A stretch of 44,019 nucleotides of DNA from Candidatus Cloacimonadota bacterium (lineage in GTDB: Bacteria > Cloacimonadota > Cloacimonadia > Cloacimonadales > Cloacimonadaceae), in NCBI GenBank assembly GCA_012522935.1, contig JAAYJN010000005.1, positions 1-44,019 of the forward strand, given 5' to 3'. Shown in pieces: positions 14,720 to 23,715 of the stretch. How positions within the stretch are numbered: position 1 is the first letter of the stretch; each line of letters opens with the position of its first letter. The translations under genes and the position numbers were made by a program. The notes under the pieces are model-generated. The model searched no databases. It was not told the DNA's origin and saw only the letters and a program-made list of their open reading frames with translations.

Positions 14720-17182
14720 ATGAAAACGAGACTTTTTGTCGTATTCAGTCTTTTGATACTGATGTTTTTGGTGACAGGATGTCCCAAAGATAAGCCAAAA
14801 CAACCATCTATACCCATTGAGGATGCATTTGCAAATTATTGGGATTATCAAACCGATTTGGTGGATGCATTAGGTGACCGCAATGAAACAATGAATCAAA
14901 TCACAGCCAAGATCATGGCTTTGGGCAGCTCCAAGGATGGGGATGCCATTGCTGAAATCGATCAGCTGGTAAGCCAATATGTGGCGCAAAGTGACGCTGC
15001 TGCTGCGATGATTGACAAATTGATAATAGCCGAAAACAGTATCGTTCCTTATGGTGACGATAAAGGGATGCTGGGCTCCACGGTGAAAGGAATATTCAAA
15101 ACCGCCAAAGAAAAGGTGGTGGATTCAGGGCGCATGGTTCGCTCCGGATGGCAGGTGTTGAGTGGCAAAAAAACCCTCAGACAAGTGCTTAGTGATCCCA
15201 ATTCTGGCATCCCAGGTTTTTCCAGTGCCGCTGCCACCCTGCAAAAGCGCAATACCGCCAGAGACCAATTTGTGGTGGATGCCATCCTGAATTGGAATCC
15301 CAGTACCTCCCCGGCGGATACAGCATGGGAAGTGCCTTACAATCAATTGCCCGGGAACACCAATGAAGAAAAGGCTTATGCGTATCGCAATCTCAGCGAA
15401 GATGACCCGATGAAAATGGAAACACGTCGCGGTGTGTTGAATTGGGTGGAAGAAGAGCGGTTAGCAACAGCCGAGGCTGCCGTGGAATTAGGCGAAACCG
15501 CTGTCAAGCTAACTGGCGGTGCCTATGGCGGAAATGATTGGGTGAACGGAGTGATGGAGCAACACATTGAAGACACCATGTCTCCTGATGATAGCGGAAC
15601 GCTGAAAGTTCGCATCGAAAATGATATTGTGGGGAACCCCACGATTACCGAGAATAGAATTGTATTTATTTCCCAAGCCAATATGCCGGAACATGATCCG
15701 CGCATAACGATGATCTCCGAGCCTCCCACAGATTATGATCAGCCGCTGCCTCCGGGACAATATAACATCATTGTGGTGGCAGAAGGATTTATCCGGGAAG
15801 TGTATGATAATGTGATGGTGGTAAAAGATCAGGCATTTGATTTGATTGCCAGACTGCGCAGGCTGGCAGATAATCCCATCATTATCGAAGACCTCACCGT
15901 GTCTGGCGGCGTAACAGTGGGCGAGAAAATAACAGCCCAAGTAAGCTGCGTGAGCACAATGGGCAGAGAGCTTTCCTTTGATTGGACGGTTACCGGCGGT
16001 ACTTATAGCAACTTTAAAGCCAATGGAACCTCCCTCAGCTTTATTCCCACCCAGCAGGAGCAGTACACCATCTCCGTCACTGTGAGCGATGATCATAACA
16101 ACCAAAAAGTCCGCAGCGTAGAGCTTGCCACAATGGGAGGGAAGCTGGCGATAGATGATTGGGAATTTACCGCAGAGAATATTCGTGATAACAAGCTGAA
16201 TCCCGGAGAAAAGGTTACCGTAAAGATTTATGTATCCAACACTGGCGATATGCCTATCACTGGCTCCCAGCTGGTTGTGGGTTCCGACAGAGTGAGCGTG
16301 CAAAGCAATCCCACAAACGTAACCATTGCCGTGGGCGAGACCAAGCCTGTATCTGTGCAAGTGGAATTGCCAGTGGACTATTCTGAGCATGATATCACCC
16401 TCACCTATCAATTGACCACTCAGAATGCAAACCAGACGCCAGTGGTGATTGCTGATCAAATCAGCATTCCAGTGGAGTTTTATGTGACGGTGAATCCCAT
16501 CACTGTGCAGGTTACCAATCGCATTTTAGCCATCACAGGCAGGGTGGCAAATCCCAAATTGGGAAGCGCCTTGATGGTGGTGGATGGAGACTTTGAACAA
16601 GCCTATGATATTAGTATAGATAATTATGGCTATTTTGAACAGGATATAGTATTGAATGGCTCTCATGAAGAAGAGCAGCACAGGGTAAAGGTGATTGCCA
16701 TTTCCGGTGCATGGACCGCTGAAGATGACATAGTGTTCTATTCCCTCATCCCGCCAATGGCATTGAGGGTGACCCTTACCTGGGATACCAATGGTACAGA
16801 CGTGGATTTGTGGGTGACAGACCCCAATGGCGAAAAGTGCTATTGGGCAAATTCATACACTGCCAGCGGGCTGACTTTGGACGTGGATGATAGAAACGGC
16901 TATGGTCCGGAGAATATCACCACCTCCACCATCATTCCCGGAGACTATCTGGTGCAGGTGCATTATTGGAGCGATCACAACCTTGATCTGGGCTCAAATT
17001 GCCAAGTGATGATATATAAAGATGAAACCAGTAACCTGCCGCCAGTGGGATATTATAACTACCTGGAAGATGATGATCTATGGACGGTTACAGTGTTGCA
17101 CTATGACCCCGTGAAAGGATGGTCTTATAAACCTCAAGATAAGATTGCCAAGGCAGATCGTAGCACATTACCAACCAAATAA
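14720..17182 (+). CDS. Large lipoprotein with Ig/PKD-like, CARDB-like and DUF2135-like domains
   Basis: An 820-residue protein with an N-terminal signal and a lipobox (LVTGC, Cys near residue 21), so probably a lipoprotein. Residues 30-290 are mostly helical with long amphipathic stretches. A carboxypeptidase-like or PEGA-like segment follows near 290-390, then a PKD-like domain (about 395-480, SFDWTVTGGTYS and YTISVTVSDDHN) and a CARDB-like segment (about 485-595, LNPGEKVTVKIYVSNTGD). The C-terminal region around 690-790 has LTWDTNGTDVDLWVTDPNGE and a VQVHYWSDH motif, resembling DUF2135/YfaP. I do not know a function; an envelope or surface assembly role is only inference. It is monocistronic, bounded by its own promoter and a terminator. 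Confidence 0.78.
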   Translation: MKTRLFVVFSLLILMFLVTGCPKDKPKQPSIPIEDAFANYWDYQTDLVDALGDRNETMNQITAKIMALGSSKDGDAIAEIDQLVSQYVAQSDAAAAMIDKLIIAENSIVPYGDDKGMLGSTVKGIFKTAKEKVVDSGRMVRSGWQVLSGKKTLRQVLSDPNSGIPGFSSAAATLQKRNTARDQFVVDAILNWNPSTSPADTAWEVPYNQLPGNTNEEKAYAYRNLSEDDPMKMETRRGVLNWVEEERLATAEAAVELGETAVKLTGGAYGGNDWVNGVMEQHIEDTMSPDDSGTLKVRIENDIVGNPTITENRIVFISQANMPEHDPRITMISEPPTDYDQPLPPGQYNIIVVAEGFIREVYDNVMVVKDQAFDLIARLRRLADNPIIIEDLTVSGGVTVGEKITAQVSCVSTMGRELSFDWTVTGGTYSNFKANGTSLSFIPTQQEQYTISVTVSDDHNNQKVRSVELATMGGKLAIDDWEFTAENIRDNKLNPGEKVTVKIYVSNTGDMPITGSQLVVGSDRVSVQSNPTNVTIAVGETKPVSVQVELPVDYSEHDITLTYQLTTQNANQTPVVIADQISIPVEFYVTVNPITVQVTNRILAITGRVANPKLGSALMVVDGDFEQAYDISIDNYGYFEQDIVLNGSHEEEQHRVKVIAISGAWTAEDDIVFYSLIPPMALRVTLTWDTNGTDVDLWVTDPNGEKCYWANSYTASGLTLDVDDRNGYGPENITTSTIIPGDYLVQVHYWSDHNLDLGSNCQVMIYKDETSNLPPVGYYNYLEDDDLWTVTVLHYDPVKGWSYKPQDKIAKADRSTLPTK

Positions 17183-17200
17183 ACCTAAACTAAAATAATA

Positions 17201-17236
17201 ATAGCCCGCTTTGCCTGATGATGCGAAGCGGGCTAT
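17201..17236. terminator. Bidirectional terminator between the lipoprotein gene and gltX
   Basis: ATAGCCCGCTT (17201-17211) pairs perfectly with AAGCGGGCTAT (17226-17236) around a 14-base loop. AT-rich DNA flanks both sides. It sits between two convergent genes and can serve both. Confidence 0.8.
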
Positions 17237-17254
17237 TTATATGTTTATATTTTC

Positions 17255-18685
17255 TTAGATTATATGGCTTTGGATGCGCCCCAAGGCATTGTCATCACCC
17301 AGGATGGCGAAGGTGGTGGGCATATCCGGTCCATGGGGCTGGCCTATCAAAGCCAGGCGCAGGGGAGTGTAATAGGCTTTGCCCTTCAAGCCGGTGGCTG
17401 CAATGCCTTCTTTTACCAAGATATCCACCTTCTCAGCATTCAAGGGGAATTGTGGAGGCAATTGCTCTGCCCACCACATTAGCACCTTTTGCGAGTTTTC
17501 GGATTGGATTACTTCTGTGTCTGCCTCGCTGAGGGGAGCGGGGGAGATGAAGATGCGGCAGTATTCGGCTATCTGGGGCAATAGCTGGGAACGTTCGCGG
17601 GCGGCCTCCACCATCAGCTCCAGTACTTCCGGCTGGGGCAGGGGCAGGTTTTGCTCTTCAAAATAGGGTTTGCTGCGCTCTATCACTGTTTCCAGGGGTA
17701 AACTGCGCAGATAGTGACCGTTCATCCAATCCAGCTTGGTGAGGTCGAATACGGCTCCGGCTTTGCTCACCCTTTCCAGGCTGAAGATCTGGCACAATTC
17801 TTCCAGGCTATACAGCTCCCTGTCATCTGCCGGATGCCAGCCCAGGAGGGCGATGAAATTGAGGAGGGCTTCGGGGAGGTAGCCCTTTTGTAGATAACTT
17901 TCCACAGAGACGTCGTTCATGCGCTTGCTGAGCTTGGAGCGGTCTGGATTGAGGATGAGGGGTAGATGTACCCATTCTGGTGGCTGCCAGCCCAGGCATT
18001 CATACAGCCATATGTGCTTGGGTGTGCTGGAGAGCCATTCCTCGCCTCTGATTACGTGGGAGATCTGCATATAATGGTCATCCACCACGGCGGCGAGGTG
18101 ATAGGTGGGGAATCCGTCGGATTTGAGGAGTACCTGGTCGTCGGATTGGTTGGCGTCCATCTCCACTCTGCCGCGGATATGGTCGTCAAAGGCAAAGATG
18201 CGTTCATCGGGCATTTTGAGGCGCAGGACGTGCTTTTCGCCAGCTTCGATTCTGGCGGTTACCTCGTCTTTATTCAGATGCAGACAGCGGCGGTCATACT
18301 TTACAAATTCCTTTCTCTCCTGCTGTTGGGTGCGCATTTCGGAGAGGGTCTCCGCCGTGCAAAAGCAGTGGTAGGCATCGCCGTTTGCCACCAGCCTTGC
18401 GGCTTCCTGCTGGTAAAGCTGGAGGCGTTGGGATTGAACGTAGGGACCAAAGTCTCCGCCGATGCCGGGTCCTTCATCATAATCCAAGCCCAGGCTGTGC
18501 AGGGAGGAGATGAGGTTTTCGGTGGCGCCGGGAACCAGGCGGGATTGGTCTGTATCCTCAATCCTGAGGATGCAGGCTCCGCCCAAAGCTTTGGCAAAGA
18601 GATAGTCATAGAGGGCGGTTCTGAGCCCGCCGATATGGAGGAAACCCGTGGGAGAGGGGGCAAAGCGAACGCGTATCTGTTTCAT
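17255..18685 (-). CDS. gltX: Glutamyl-tRNA synthetase
   Basis: A 476-residue class I aminoacyl-tRNA synthetase charging tRNA-Glu with glutamate. The HIGH-type motif is HIGG in PSPTGFLHIGGLRTALY (residues 10-26), followed by RIEDTDQSR. The KMSKS-type motif is SKLSKR near residue 250. A small CFC...C cluster around residues 107-130 may be a zinc site. The C-terminal helical anticodon-binding domain is complete. It is the last gene of the maf operon, 15 bases after the preceding stop, and ends next to a bidirectional terminator. Whether it also charges tRNA-Gln cannot be judged here, since no gat genes are in view. Confidence 0.96.
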   Translation of the reverse strand: MKQIRVRFAPSPTGFLHIGGLRTALYDYLFAKALGGACILRIEDTDQSRLVPGATENLISSLHSLGLDYDEGPGIGGDFGPYVQSQRLQLYQQEAARLVANGDAYHCFCTAETLSEMRTQQQERKEFVKYDRRCLHLNKDEVTARIEAGEKHVLRLKMPDERIFAFDDHIRGRVEMDANQSDDQVLLKSDGFPTYHLAAVVDDHYMQISHVIRGEEWLSSTPKHIWLYECLGWQPPEWVHLPLILNPDRSKLSKRMNDVSVESYLQKGYLPEALLNFIALLGWHPADDRELYSLEELCQIFSLERVSKAGAVFDLTKLDWMNGHYLRSLPLETVIERSKPYFEEQNLPLPQPEVLELMVEAARERSQLLPQIAEYCRIFISPAPLSEADTEVIQSENSQKVLMWWAEQLPPQFPLNAEKVDILVKEGIAATGLKGKAYYTPLRLALIGQPHGPDMPTTFAILGDDNALGRIQSHII

Positions 18686-18700
18686 TGGCTATTCCTTAAT

Positions 18701-19318
18701 TTAGGCATCTATGTCAAAAGAGCGTTTGAGCACCTTGTGGTGCAAAATCCGGTAGTGGGGCTGGTAGCTATCTTTGAAACGCTTGGAATGGTGGGTGATG
18801 GAGGCTTCCACCACGTGCTGTTGCACTATCTTCACCACACTTTCGGCGGGTTTGTAGCGCGCTTCGATGCGGGGCCAGAGACGGCGCCAGGTGGATTTCC
18901 AAGACCTCAGATCCACATCCATTTCCAAGCAGGAATCCAGTATCATCTGCGATACAAGCTCTATCTGCCATGGTTCGGTCTTCTTTTTGACTAACTTTTT
19001 GGGCAAAGAAGACAGGGGAATGGGCTCGGAATCCGGCTTTGGGAAATATGGGATGAGATCCAGCGAGATTCTGTAAAAGCCCTTCCTATTGCCAATATCC
19101 TGTATAACAGGCATGTATATTTTGCGTTTTTTGCCCAGTTCCTTTTCCAGACTGGATTGAATAAGCGTCAGTTCCTTGCCCATATGGCTGGGACCATAAT
19201 ATGCTTGACAGAGGAGCTTGTAAACATCTGTCAGATCGCCCTGAGGATGCAGTTTGGTCTCAAGATCCATGATGGCATTGAGATCTCCAGCGTTAAGAGC
19301 TATGCGACGTGTTAACAT
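18701..19318 (-). CDS. Conserved-looking hypothetical protein upstream of gltX
   Basis: A 205-residue soluble protein with no signal peptide or membrane segment. I do not recognise a family. A LLCQAYYGPSHMG segment near residues 37-49 and a long basic C-terminal half with several Trp/Arg/His residues (RSWKSTWRRLWPRIE) stand out. The pattern 'xxLLxQxxxGxxH' is reminiscent of uncharacterised proteins in other anaerobes, but that is a weak impression. The chosen ATG at 19318 follows AAAGGAAAGC; the frame is open to 19396. It overlaps the end of the amidohydrolase gene by 26 bases, which supports translation in this operon. Confidence 0.72.
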   Translation of the reverse strand: MLTRRIALNAGDLNAIMDLETKLHPQGDLTDVYKLLCQAYYGPSHMGKELTLIQSSLEKELGKKRKIYMPVIQDIGNRKGFYRISLDLIPYFPKPDSEPIPLSSLPKKLVKKKTEPWQIELVSQMILDSCLEMDVDLRSWKSTWRRLWPRIEARYKPAESVVKIVQQHVVEASITHHSKRFKDSYQPHYRILHHKVLKRSFDIDA

Positions 19319-20777
19319 TGACTTGCTTTCCTTTTTTGATGATGTATTTAACCTGTGCCTTGCCATGCTCAAAAGGGGCTGTGAGATCGGTATCAAGCAC
19401 GCTAAAATCGGCTTGCAAACCTGTCTCTATCTTGCCCAGGCGAGCTTCGTCGTGGCTAAGCCAGGCGGCGTTTTGGGTGTAAATCCTGATGGCATCCTGG
19501 GGACTGAGGCGCTCTTCAGGGTTGTGATGATTGATGAGGGCGTGGATGGACATGGCGATATTCATTGGTGTGACATACCAATCGGAGGAGCCCGTGACGC
19601 ACACTCCGGCTTTCATGAGGCTGGCAAAGCGGTTCATGATGCGGGTGCGGGAGGCTCCCAGACGCTGGGAATAAAAGCCTGTCTCACCTCCCCAATAGAG
19701 GTCAAAAGCGGGTTGCATCACCGCTGCTGCTCCGGAGGCTTGAATCTCTTGCACGAGGTCATCAGGCGTGAGCTCACAATGGATGAGCTGGTGGCGGAGG
19801 TCTGCCGGTGCGCTCTGGTTGAGCTGGAGGTAGATGTCATTTATCTGGCGGATGGCCGCGTCTCCAATGCAATGAACAGCCACCTGCATGCCATGCCGGT
19901 GGGCTGTGCTGATGAAGTGGCTCCAAAACTCATTCGTGCGGTAGAGCTTGCCCCGTGTGGGTGCATCGGCATAGTTTGCACTAAGGGCGGCACTGTGGCT
20001 GCCGATGGAGCCATCAGCCAGGATGCAACCGCCGATGCGTGTGGCACCTGCTTCCAATGCGGCTTTGATGCTAAAACTCTGGGGATAGGGGATGTATTCT
20101 ATGGGCAGGGAGTGTTTATTCTGACAGAAAAAGCGGTAATGGTCTATACTCTCCTCGGCATCGCCAATCATGGTGTGAACGGTGCAGAATCCGCCTTCCA
20201 TCGCCGTCTGAGCTGCATTGTGATAGGCGTGCATGATGGCGGCTTCATCCAGGCTATTGTGAAACCAATTGGCAACGAGGTCGTTATCTGTGCCCTTCAG
20301 CACTTCCTCAGGGGATTGGATGCCGGGTATCAGCTTGCGGGCATTGGTGGATGCCATGCAGCTGTGGCCATCTATTCTTCTTAGTAATAAGAGATGATCT
20401 GGTGCCAGGCTATCCAGCAGCTGCTGGCTGGGGAAGGTGCCTCCTTCCAGAGCGGTTTCATCAAGGTTCCAGGCAAAGAGCAGGGAGCCTTTGTCCCTAT
20501 GCACTGCCGCATCCCTGATCATATCTGCCAGGGTGGTCAGATCGGGGCAGTTTTGCAGGTCTATCCCACCTCGGTAGATGCCTCCTGAAATGCTGTGGGT
20601 ATGTGTGTCTATAAAGCCCGGATAGGCGTAGTGGCCGCCCAGATCGATGCTTCCTGGTGGCAACACCTCAGGGATGCTGTCCAAAAGGCGGATAATCCTG
20701 CCGGAATCCACCTCAATGGCTTTGATATCACTGGCAAAGCTATCATTGATATAGAAGCGGGCATTGTGGATGATCAT
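19293..20777 (-). CDS. YtcJ-like metal-dependent amidohydrolase
   Basis: A 494-residue amidohydrolase of the YtcJ/COG1574 type. The metal-binding HxH is in DTHTHSISGG near residue 58. Later motifs include VHCIGDAAI (near 300), LIHCELTPDDL and the SSDWYVTPMNI near residue 395 that holds a metal-ligand Asp. Members hydrolyse amide or formamide bonds; the natural substrate is not predictable here. No signal peptide is seen, so it is probably cytoplasmic. Its ATG overlaps the stop of maf (ATGA) and its 3' end overlaps the next gene, so it is embedded in the maf-gltX operon. Confidence 0.9.
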   Translation of the reverse strand: MIIHNARFYINDSFASDIKAIEVDSGRIIRLLDSIPEVLPPGSIDLGGHYAYPGFIDTHTHSISGGIYRGGIDLQNCPDLTTLADMIRDAAVHRDKGSLLFAWNLDETALEGGTFPSQQLLDSLAPDHLLLLRRIDGHSCMASTNARKLIPGIQSPEEVLKGTDNDLVANWFHNSLDEAAIMHAYHNAAQTAMEGGFCTVHTMIGDAEESIDHYRFFCQNKHSLPIEYIPYPQSFSIKAALEAGATRIGGCILADGSIGSHSAALSANYADAPTRGKLYRTNEFWSHFISTAHRHGMQVAVHCIGDAAIRQINDIYLQLNQSAPADLRHQLIHCELTPDDLVQEIQASGAAAVMQPAFDLYWGGETGFYSQRLGASRTRIMNRFASLMKAGVCVTGSSDWYVTPMNIAMSIHALINHHNPEERLSPQDAIRIYTQNAAWLSHDEARLGKIETGLQADFSVLDTDLTAPFEHGKAQVKYIIKKGKQVNVNTSHSS

Positions 20778-21355
20778 GCCAATATCTGGAGGCAGAGCCT
20801 GTAAAACTTGTGGATGGGGAAGCCCATTACGTTAAAGTAACAGCCTCTGATATTGCTGATAAACTGGGCACCATAGCCCTGAATGCCATAGGCACCTGCC
20901 TTGTCTATGTGTTCGTTGGTTAGCAGGTAGCTTTGGATTTCGTCATCGCTCAGCGGGGCAAAGCGCACGTTGCTCTTTTCCCATGTCTTGTAAATGCGCT
21001 GATGATGGATGGCACACAGGCCAGTGTATACAAGGTGGTCTTTGCCGGAAAGCATCCTCAGATACTCGGCAGCCTGCTGATTGTCTTTGGGTTTGCCCAA
21101 TACCATGTTATCCAACACCACCAAGGTATCAGCTCCCACCACGAGGCAGTCTTCATCCATGTTTTGGGCAACGGAGGTGGCTTTGCTCTGTGCATTTTGC
21201 AGAGCTTTGAGGCGCGGCGTCTTTCCATTGTCCTGTTCTGGGGCTAAAGAGGGTACCACCAAAGGGGTTACTCCCATCATTTTGATTAGTTCCAGACGAC
21301 GGGGGGAGGCAGAGGCCAGCACGACTTTGATATTCTCTAATAAATTGTGTAGCAT
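20774..21355 (-). CDS. maf: Maf-family nucleoside triphosphate pyrophosphatase
   Basis: A 193-residue Maf protein that hydrolyses non-canonical or modified nucleoside triphosphates such as dTTP/UTP analogues, depending on subclass. The signature ASASPRR is at residues 14-20, and a VVGADTLVVLDN motif with the catalytic Asp lies near residue 75. A late GAYGIQGYGAQFI segment fits the family. The frame continues upstream to 21511 without homology; the ATG at 21355 starts just before the conserved core. There is no obvious ribosome-binding site, consistent with the very short leader from the promoter proposed at 21374-21402. First gene of the operon. Confidence 0.92.
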   Translation of the reverse strand: MLHNLLENIKVVLASASPRRLELIKMMGVTPLVVPSLAPEQDNGKTPRLKALQNAQSKATSVAQNMDEDCLVVGADTLVVLDNMVLGKPKDNQQAAEYLRMLSGKDHLVYTGLCAIHHQRIYKTWEKSNVRFAPLSDDEIQSYLLTNEHIDKAGAYGIQGYGAQFISNIRGCYFNVMGFPIHKFYRLCLQILA

Positions 21356-21373
21356 ATATATAACCGTTAAACA

Positions 21374-21402
21374 CATAAATCCATAGGGGCGTTTTACGTC
21401 AA
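21374..21402 (-). promoter_or_regulatory. Possible promoter of the maf-gltX operon
   Basis: On the minus strand, TTGACG (21402-21397) and TTTATG (21379-21374) are separated by 17 bases. This lies just upstream of the maf ATG at 21355 and would give a leader of about ten bases. The -10 match is weak. Confidence 0.4.
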
Positions 21403-21496
21403 CATATTTTTTAAAAGCCAAAAAAACACTTGCCTTAAAACAAGCCCTTTGAAAACCTTGTCCCAAAGCACAAAAATAACTATCCAGGAGGATACA

Positions 21497-22582
21497 ATGG
21501 AACGTGTACACAACTTCAATGCCGGCCCGGCTGTCTTGCCGGAAGAGGTAATGCGTGAAGCCCAGGCAGATTTCTTTAGCTACAAAGGAATGGGCCTGTC
21601 AGTGATGGAAATGAGCCATCGCAGCAAGGAATATCAAGCTATCATCGATGAGACATACGCTGCTGTAAAGCGCATCTATGGTCTGGGAGATGATTACGAG
21701 GTGCTCTTTTTGCAAGGTGGCGCCAGCATGCAGTTTCTGATGGTGCCGATGAACTTTGCCTTTGAAGGTAAAGAAGTGAATATCATCCACACTGGCGTAT
21801 GGTCCAAAAAAGCCATCGACGAGATGAAAAAATTAGGCAAACCCTACCACGTGGCAGCCAGCAGCGAAGACCGCAAATTCAGCTATATCCCCAAAGGATT
21901 CGAGCTGTCAGACAACCCCAGCTATCTGCATATCACCACCAACAACACCATCTATGGCACAGAGTGGAAGACCGATCCAGACGTGCCTGCAGGCATCCCC
22001 TTGATCGCTGATATGTCTTCAAACTTTATGAGCAAACCCATCGATGCCCAGAGATATTCTCTCATCTATGCCGGTGCCCAGAAAAACGTAGGTCCCTCCG
22101 GCACAGCAGTGGTCATCATCAAGAAAGACCTCTTGGAACAAGCCATCCCCGGTTTGCCCTCCATGCTGGATTATCAGCTGATGGCAAAGAACGGCTCCAT
22201 GTACAACACCCCTGCCACCTTCACCATCTACATGATTGGATTGGTGCTGAAATGGGTGGAAGACTTTGGCGGTCTGGAGAAAGTGGAACAGAACAACATC
22301 GCCAAAGCCAAGTATATCTACGACGCAATTGATTCCTCCGGCGGCTATTACAGAGGCACCGTGGATGCAGAAGACCGCTCTTTGATGAATATCACCTTCC
22401 GCCTTCCCTCCGAAGAGCTGGAAGCCAAATTCATCGCTGAAGCAGCCCGCAACGGCATGATCGGATTGAAGGGACACCGCAGCGTGGGCGGATGCCGCGC
22501 CAGCACATACAACTCCCTGCCCCTACCCGCAGCTCACGCTTTGGGCGAATTCATGCGCAACTTCCAACAGCAGAACGGATAA
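21497..22582 (+). CDS. serC: Phosphoserine aminotransferase
   Basis: A 361-residue PLP enzyme converting 3-phosphohydroxypyruvate and glutamate to phosphoserine, the second step of serine synthesis; it may also act in pyridoxine synthesis. The start NFNAGPAVLP is diagnostic. The PLP lysine is in AGAQKNVGPSG at residue 196. The C-terminal GLKGHRSVGGCRASTYN is typical. The ATG at 21497 follows AGGAGG at 21486-21491; the open frame upstream to 21449 lacks homology. It is divergent from maf and followed by a terminator, so probably monocistronic. serA and serB are not in view. Confidence 0.97.
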   Translation: MERVHNFNAGPAVLPEEVMREAQADFFSYKGMGLSVMEMSHRSKEYQAIIDETYAAVKRIYGLGDDYEVLFLQGGASMQFLMVPMNFAFEGKEVNIIHTGVWSKKAIDEMKKLGKPYHVAASSEDRKFSYIPKGFELSDNPSYLHITTNNTIYGTEWKTDPDVPAGIPLIADMSSNFMSKPIDAQRYSLIYAGAQKNVGPSGTAVVIIKKDLLEQAIPGLPSMLDYQLMAKNGSMYNTPATFTIYMIGLVLKWVEDFGGLEKVEQNNIAKAKYIYDAIDSSGGYYRGTVDAEDRSLMNITFRLPSEELEAKFIAEAARNGMIGLKGHRSVGGCRASTYNSLPLPAAHALGEFMRNFQQQNG

Positions 22583-22611
22583 CACCAGTTATTCCTGAAT
22601 AATAGTATAAC

Positions 22612-22646
22612 AGGCGGGCGGAAGCCTGATTTCTGCCCGCCTTTCA
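22612..22646 (+). terminator. Terminator after serC
   Basis: AGGCGGGC (22612-22619) pairs with GCCCGCCT (22635-22642) around a 15-base loop, followed by a short T-containing tail. It separates serC from the exbB cluster. Confidence 0.65.
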
Positions 22647-22678
22647 TCATACAACAATCATAAGATAGGTAACAAACG

Positions 22679-23296
22679 ATGACGGTATTCAATTTATTCC
22701 TCAGAGGCGGCATTCTGATGTATGTATTGCTGCTGCTTTCCATTGCGGTGATTGCCATCGTGATAGACAAATACCGTGCCTTGAGCACAGCCAAAAAAGC
22801 CAACTTGAAGATCAAAGAATCTCTGCAACAGCAAGACAAACTGGATAATATCCGTGCCATCCTGCGCGTATATGGCATCCATTCTCCCCTGGGAGCCATG
22901 CTGAACAAGCTCTACAACTCTTCCACAGATGACATGGACTTGATCAAGGAAAGCATGGAAGCCACAGCCAATGGAGAGGTCCAGAAATTAGAGCGAGGCA
23001 TGGGCTGGCTTTCCACCTTTGCCGCTGTTGCCCCATTGATTGGGTTTTTGGGAACCGTGATCGGCATGGTGAGGGTATTCATGAATATCCAGGGTCAAAG
23101 CCAGAATGGGATCGATATCAACGTCTTGGCGGGAGGCATCTGGGAAGCGCTACTCACCACCATCGGAGGTCTGGTAGTGGGCATCATCGCCATCATTTTG
23201 TACAACGACATCGTGCAAAACCTGGAAGCATTTGCCAAATCCATGCAGGAAGAGGCATTGGAATACCTCATCCGCTATCAGGCAAGTGAAAAGTAA
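22679..23296 (+). CDS. exbB: MotA/TolQ/ExbB-type proton channel protein
   Basis: A 205-residue inner-membrane protein with three hydrophobic segments: residues about 8-27, 115-140 and 150-175. The conserved family segment LSTFAAVAPLIGFLGTVIGMV precedes the second. With ExbD it forms the proton-driven motor that energises TonB or Tol systems. The following exbD and TonB-like genes favour an Exb role over Tol, which is context inference. Ribosome-binding site is weak (ATAGGT). First gene of a run reaching coaE. Confidence 0.93.
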   Translation: MTVFNLFLRGGILMYVLLLLSIAVIAIVIDKYRALSTAKKANLKIKESLQQQDKLDNIRAILRVYGIHSPLGAMLNKLYNSSTDDMDLIKESMEATANGEVQKLERGMGWLSTFAAVAPLIGFLGTVIGMVRVFMNIQGQSQNGIDINVLAGGIWEALLTTIGGLVVGIIAIILYNDIVQNLEAFAKSMQEEALEYLIRYQASEK

Positions 23297-23301
23297 GCAT
23301 C

Positions 23302-23715
23302 ATGAAGATCAAATCATCCAAACAAAAGATCAGCACCACAGTGTTGATATCCATGACGGATGTGGTGTTCCTCTTGATCATCTTCCTCTTGCTTTCCTCC
23401 AATTTTGCCGCTCAGACTGGCCTGCCCATCAAGCTGCCAGCTTCCACATCTGCCCAAACCCAAGCCCCCCAAGTATTGCACGTGATCTACGAGAATCACG
23501 AATCCATCTTGTTTTTGGAAGAGCGTCACACCATCCTCACCCTCGCAGATGCCATCAAACCCCAATTTGCCTCCAAAAACCAAGTGGTGCGCATCTCTGC
23601 CGCCCAAGACACAGAACTGCAAAATGTGATCACCCTCATGGACGTGATCCGCAGCGCTGGTTTTGAACGTATCTTTTTAGCCACTGAGACACCCAAAGAA
23701 CAAAATGCCAGATAA
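23302..23715 (+). CDS. exbD: ExbD/TolR-type biopolymer transport protein
   Basis: A 137-residue protein with one N-terminal membrane helix (about residues 12-32) containing the conserved Asp of the proton path in MTDVVFLLIIFLLLSS. A periplasmic domain follows. It partners ExbB five bases upstream and the TonB-like protein, whose start overlaps its end by 11 bases. The three gene order is standard for an energy-transducing complex serving outer-membrane transporters. Confidence 0.92.
   Translation: MKIKSSKQKISTTVLISMTDVVFLLIIFLLLSSNFAAQTGLPIKLPASTSAQTQAPQVLHVIYENHESILFLEERHTILTLADAIKPQFASKNQVVRISAAQDTELQNVITLMDVIRSAGFERIFLATETPKEQNAR

Noticed and set aside
15509-16459. A 316-codon minus-strand frame inside the large lipoprotein gene
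   Set aside because: His-rich reverse-frame product, no start signal, and the plus-strand gene has signal peptide, promoter and domains.
17966-18994. A 342-codon plus-strand frame antisense to gltX and the gene before it
   Set aside because: gltX motifs are unmistakable on the other strand; the frame has no family features or ribosome-binding site.
19254-20384. A 376-codon plus-strand frame antisense to the amidohydrolase
   Set aside because: Shadow of a well supported amidohydrolase gene within an overlapping operon.
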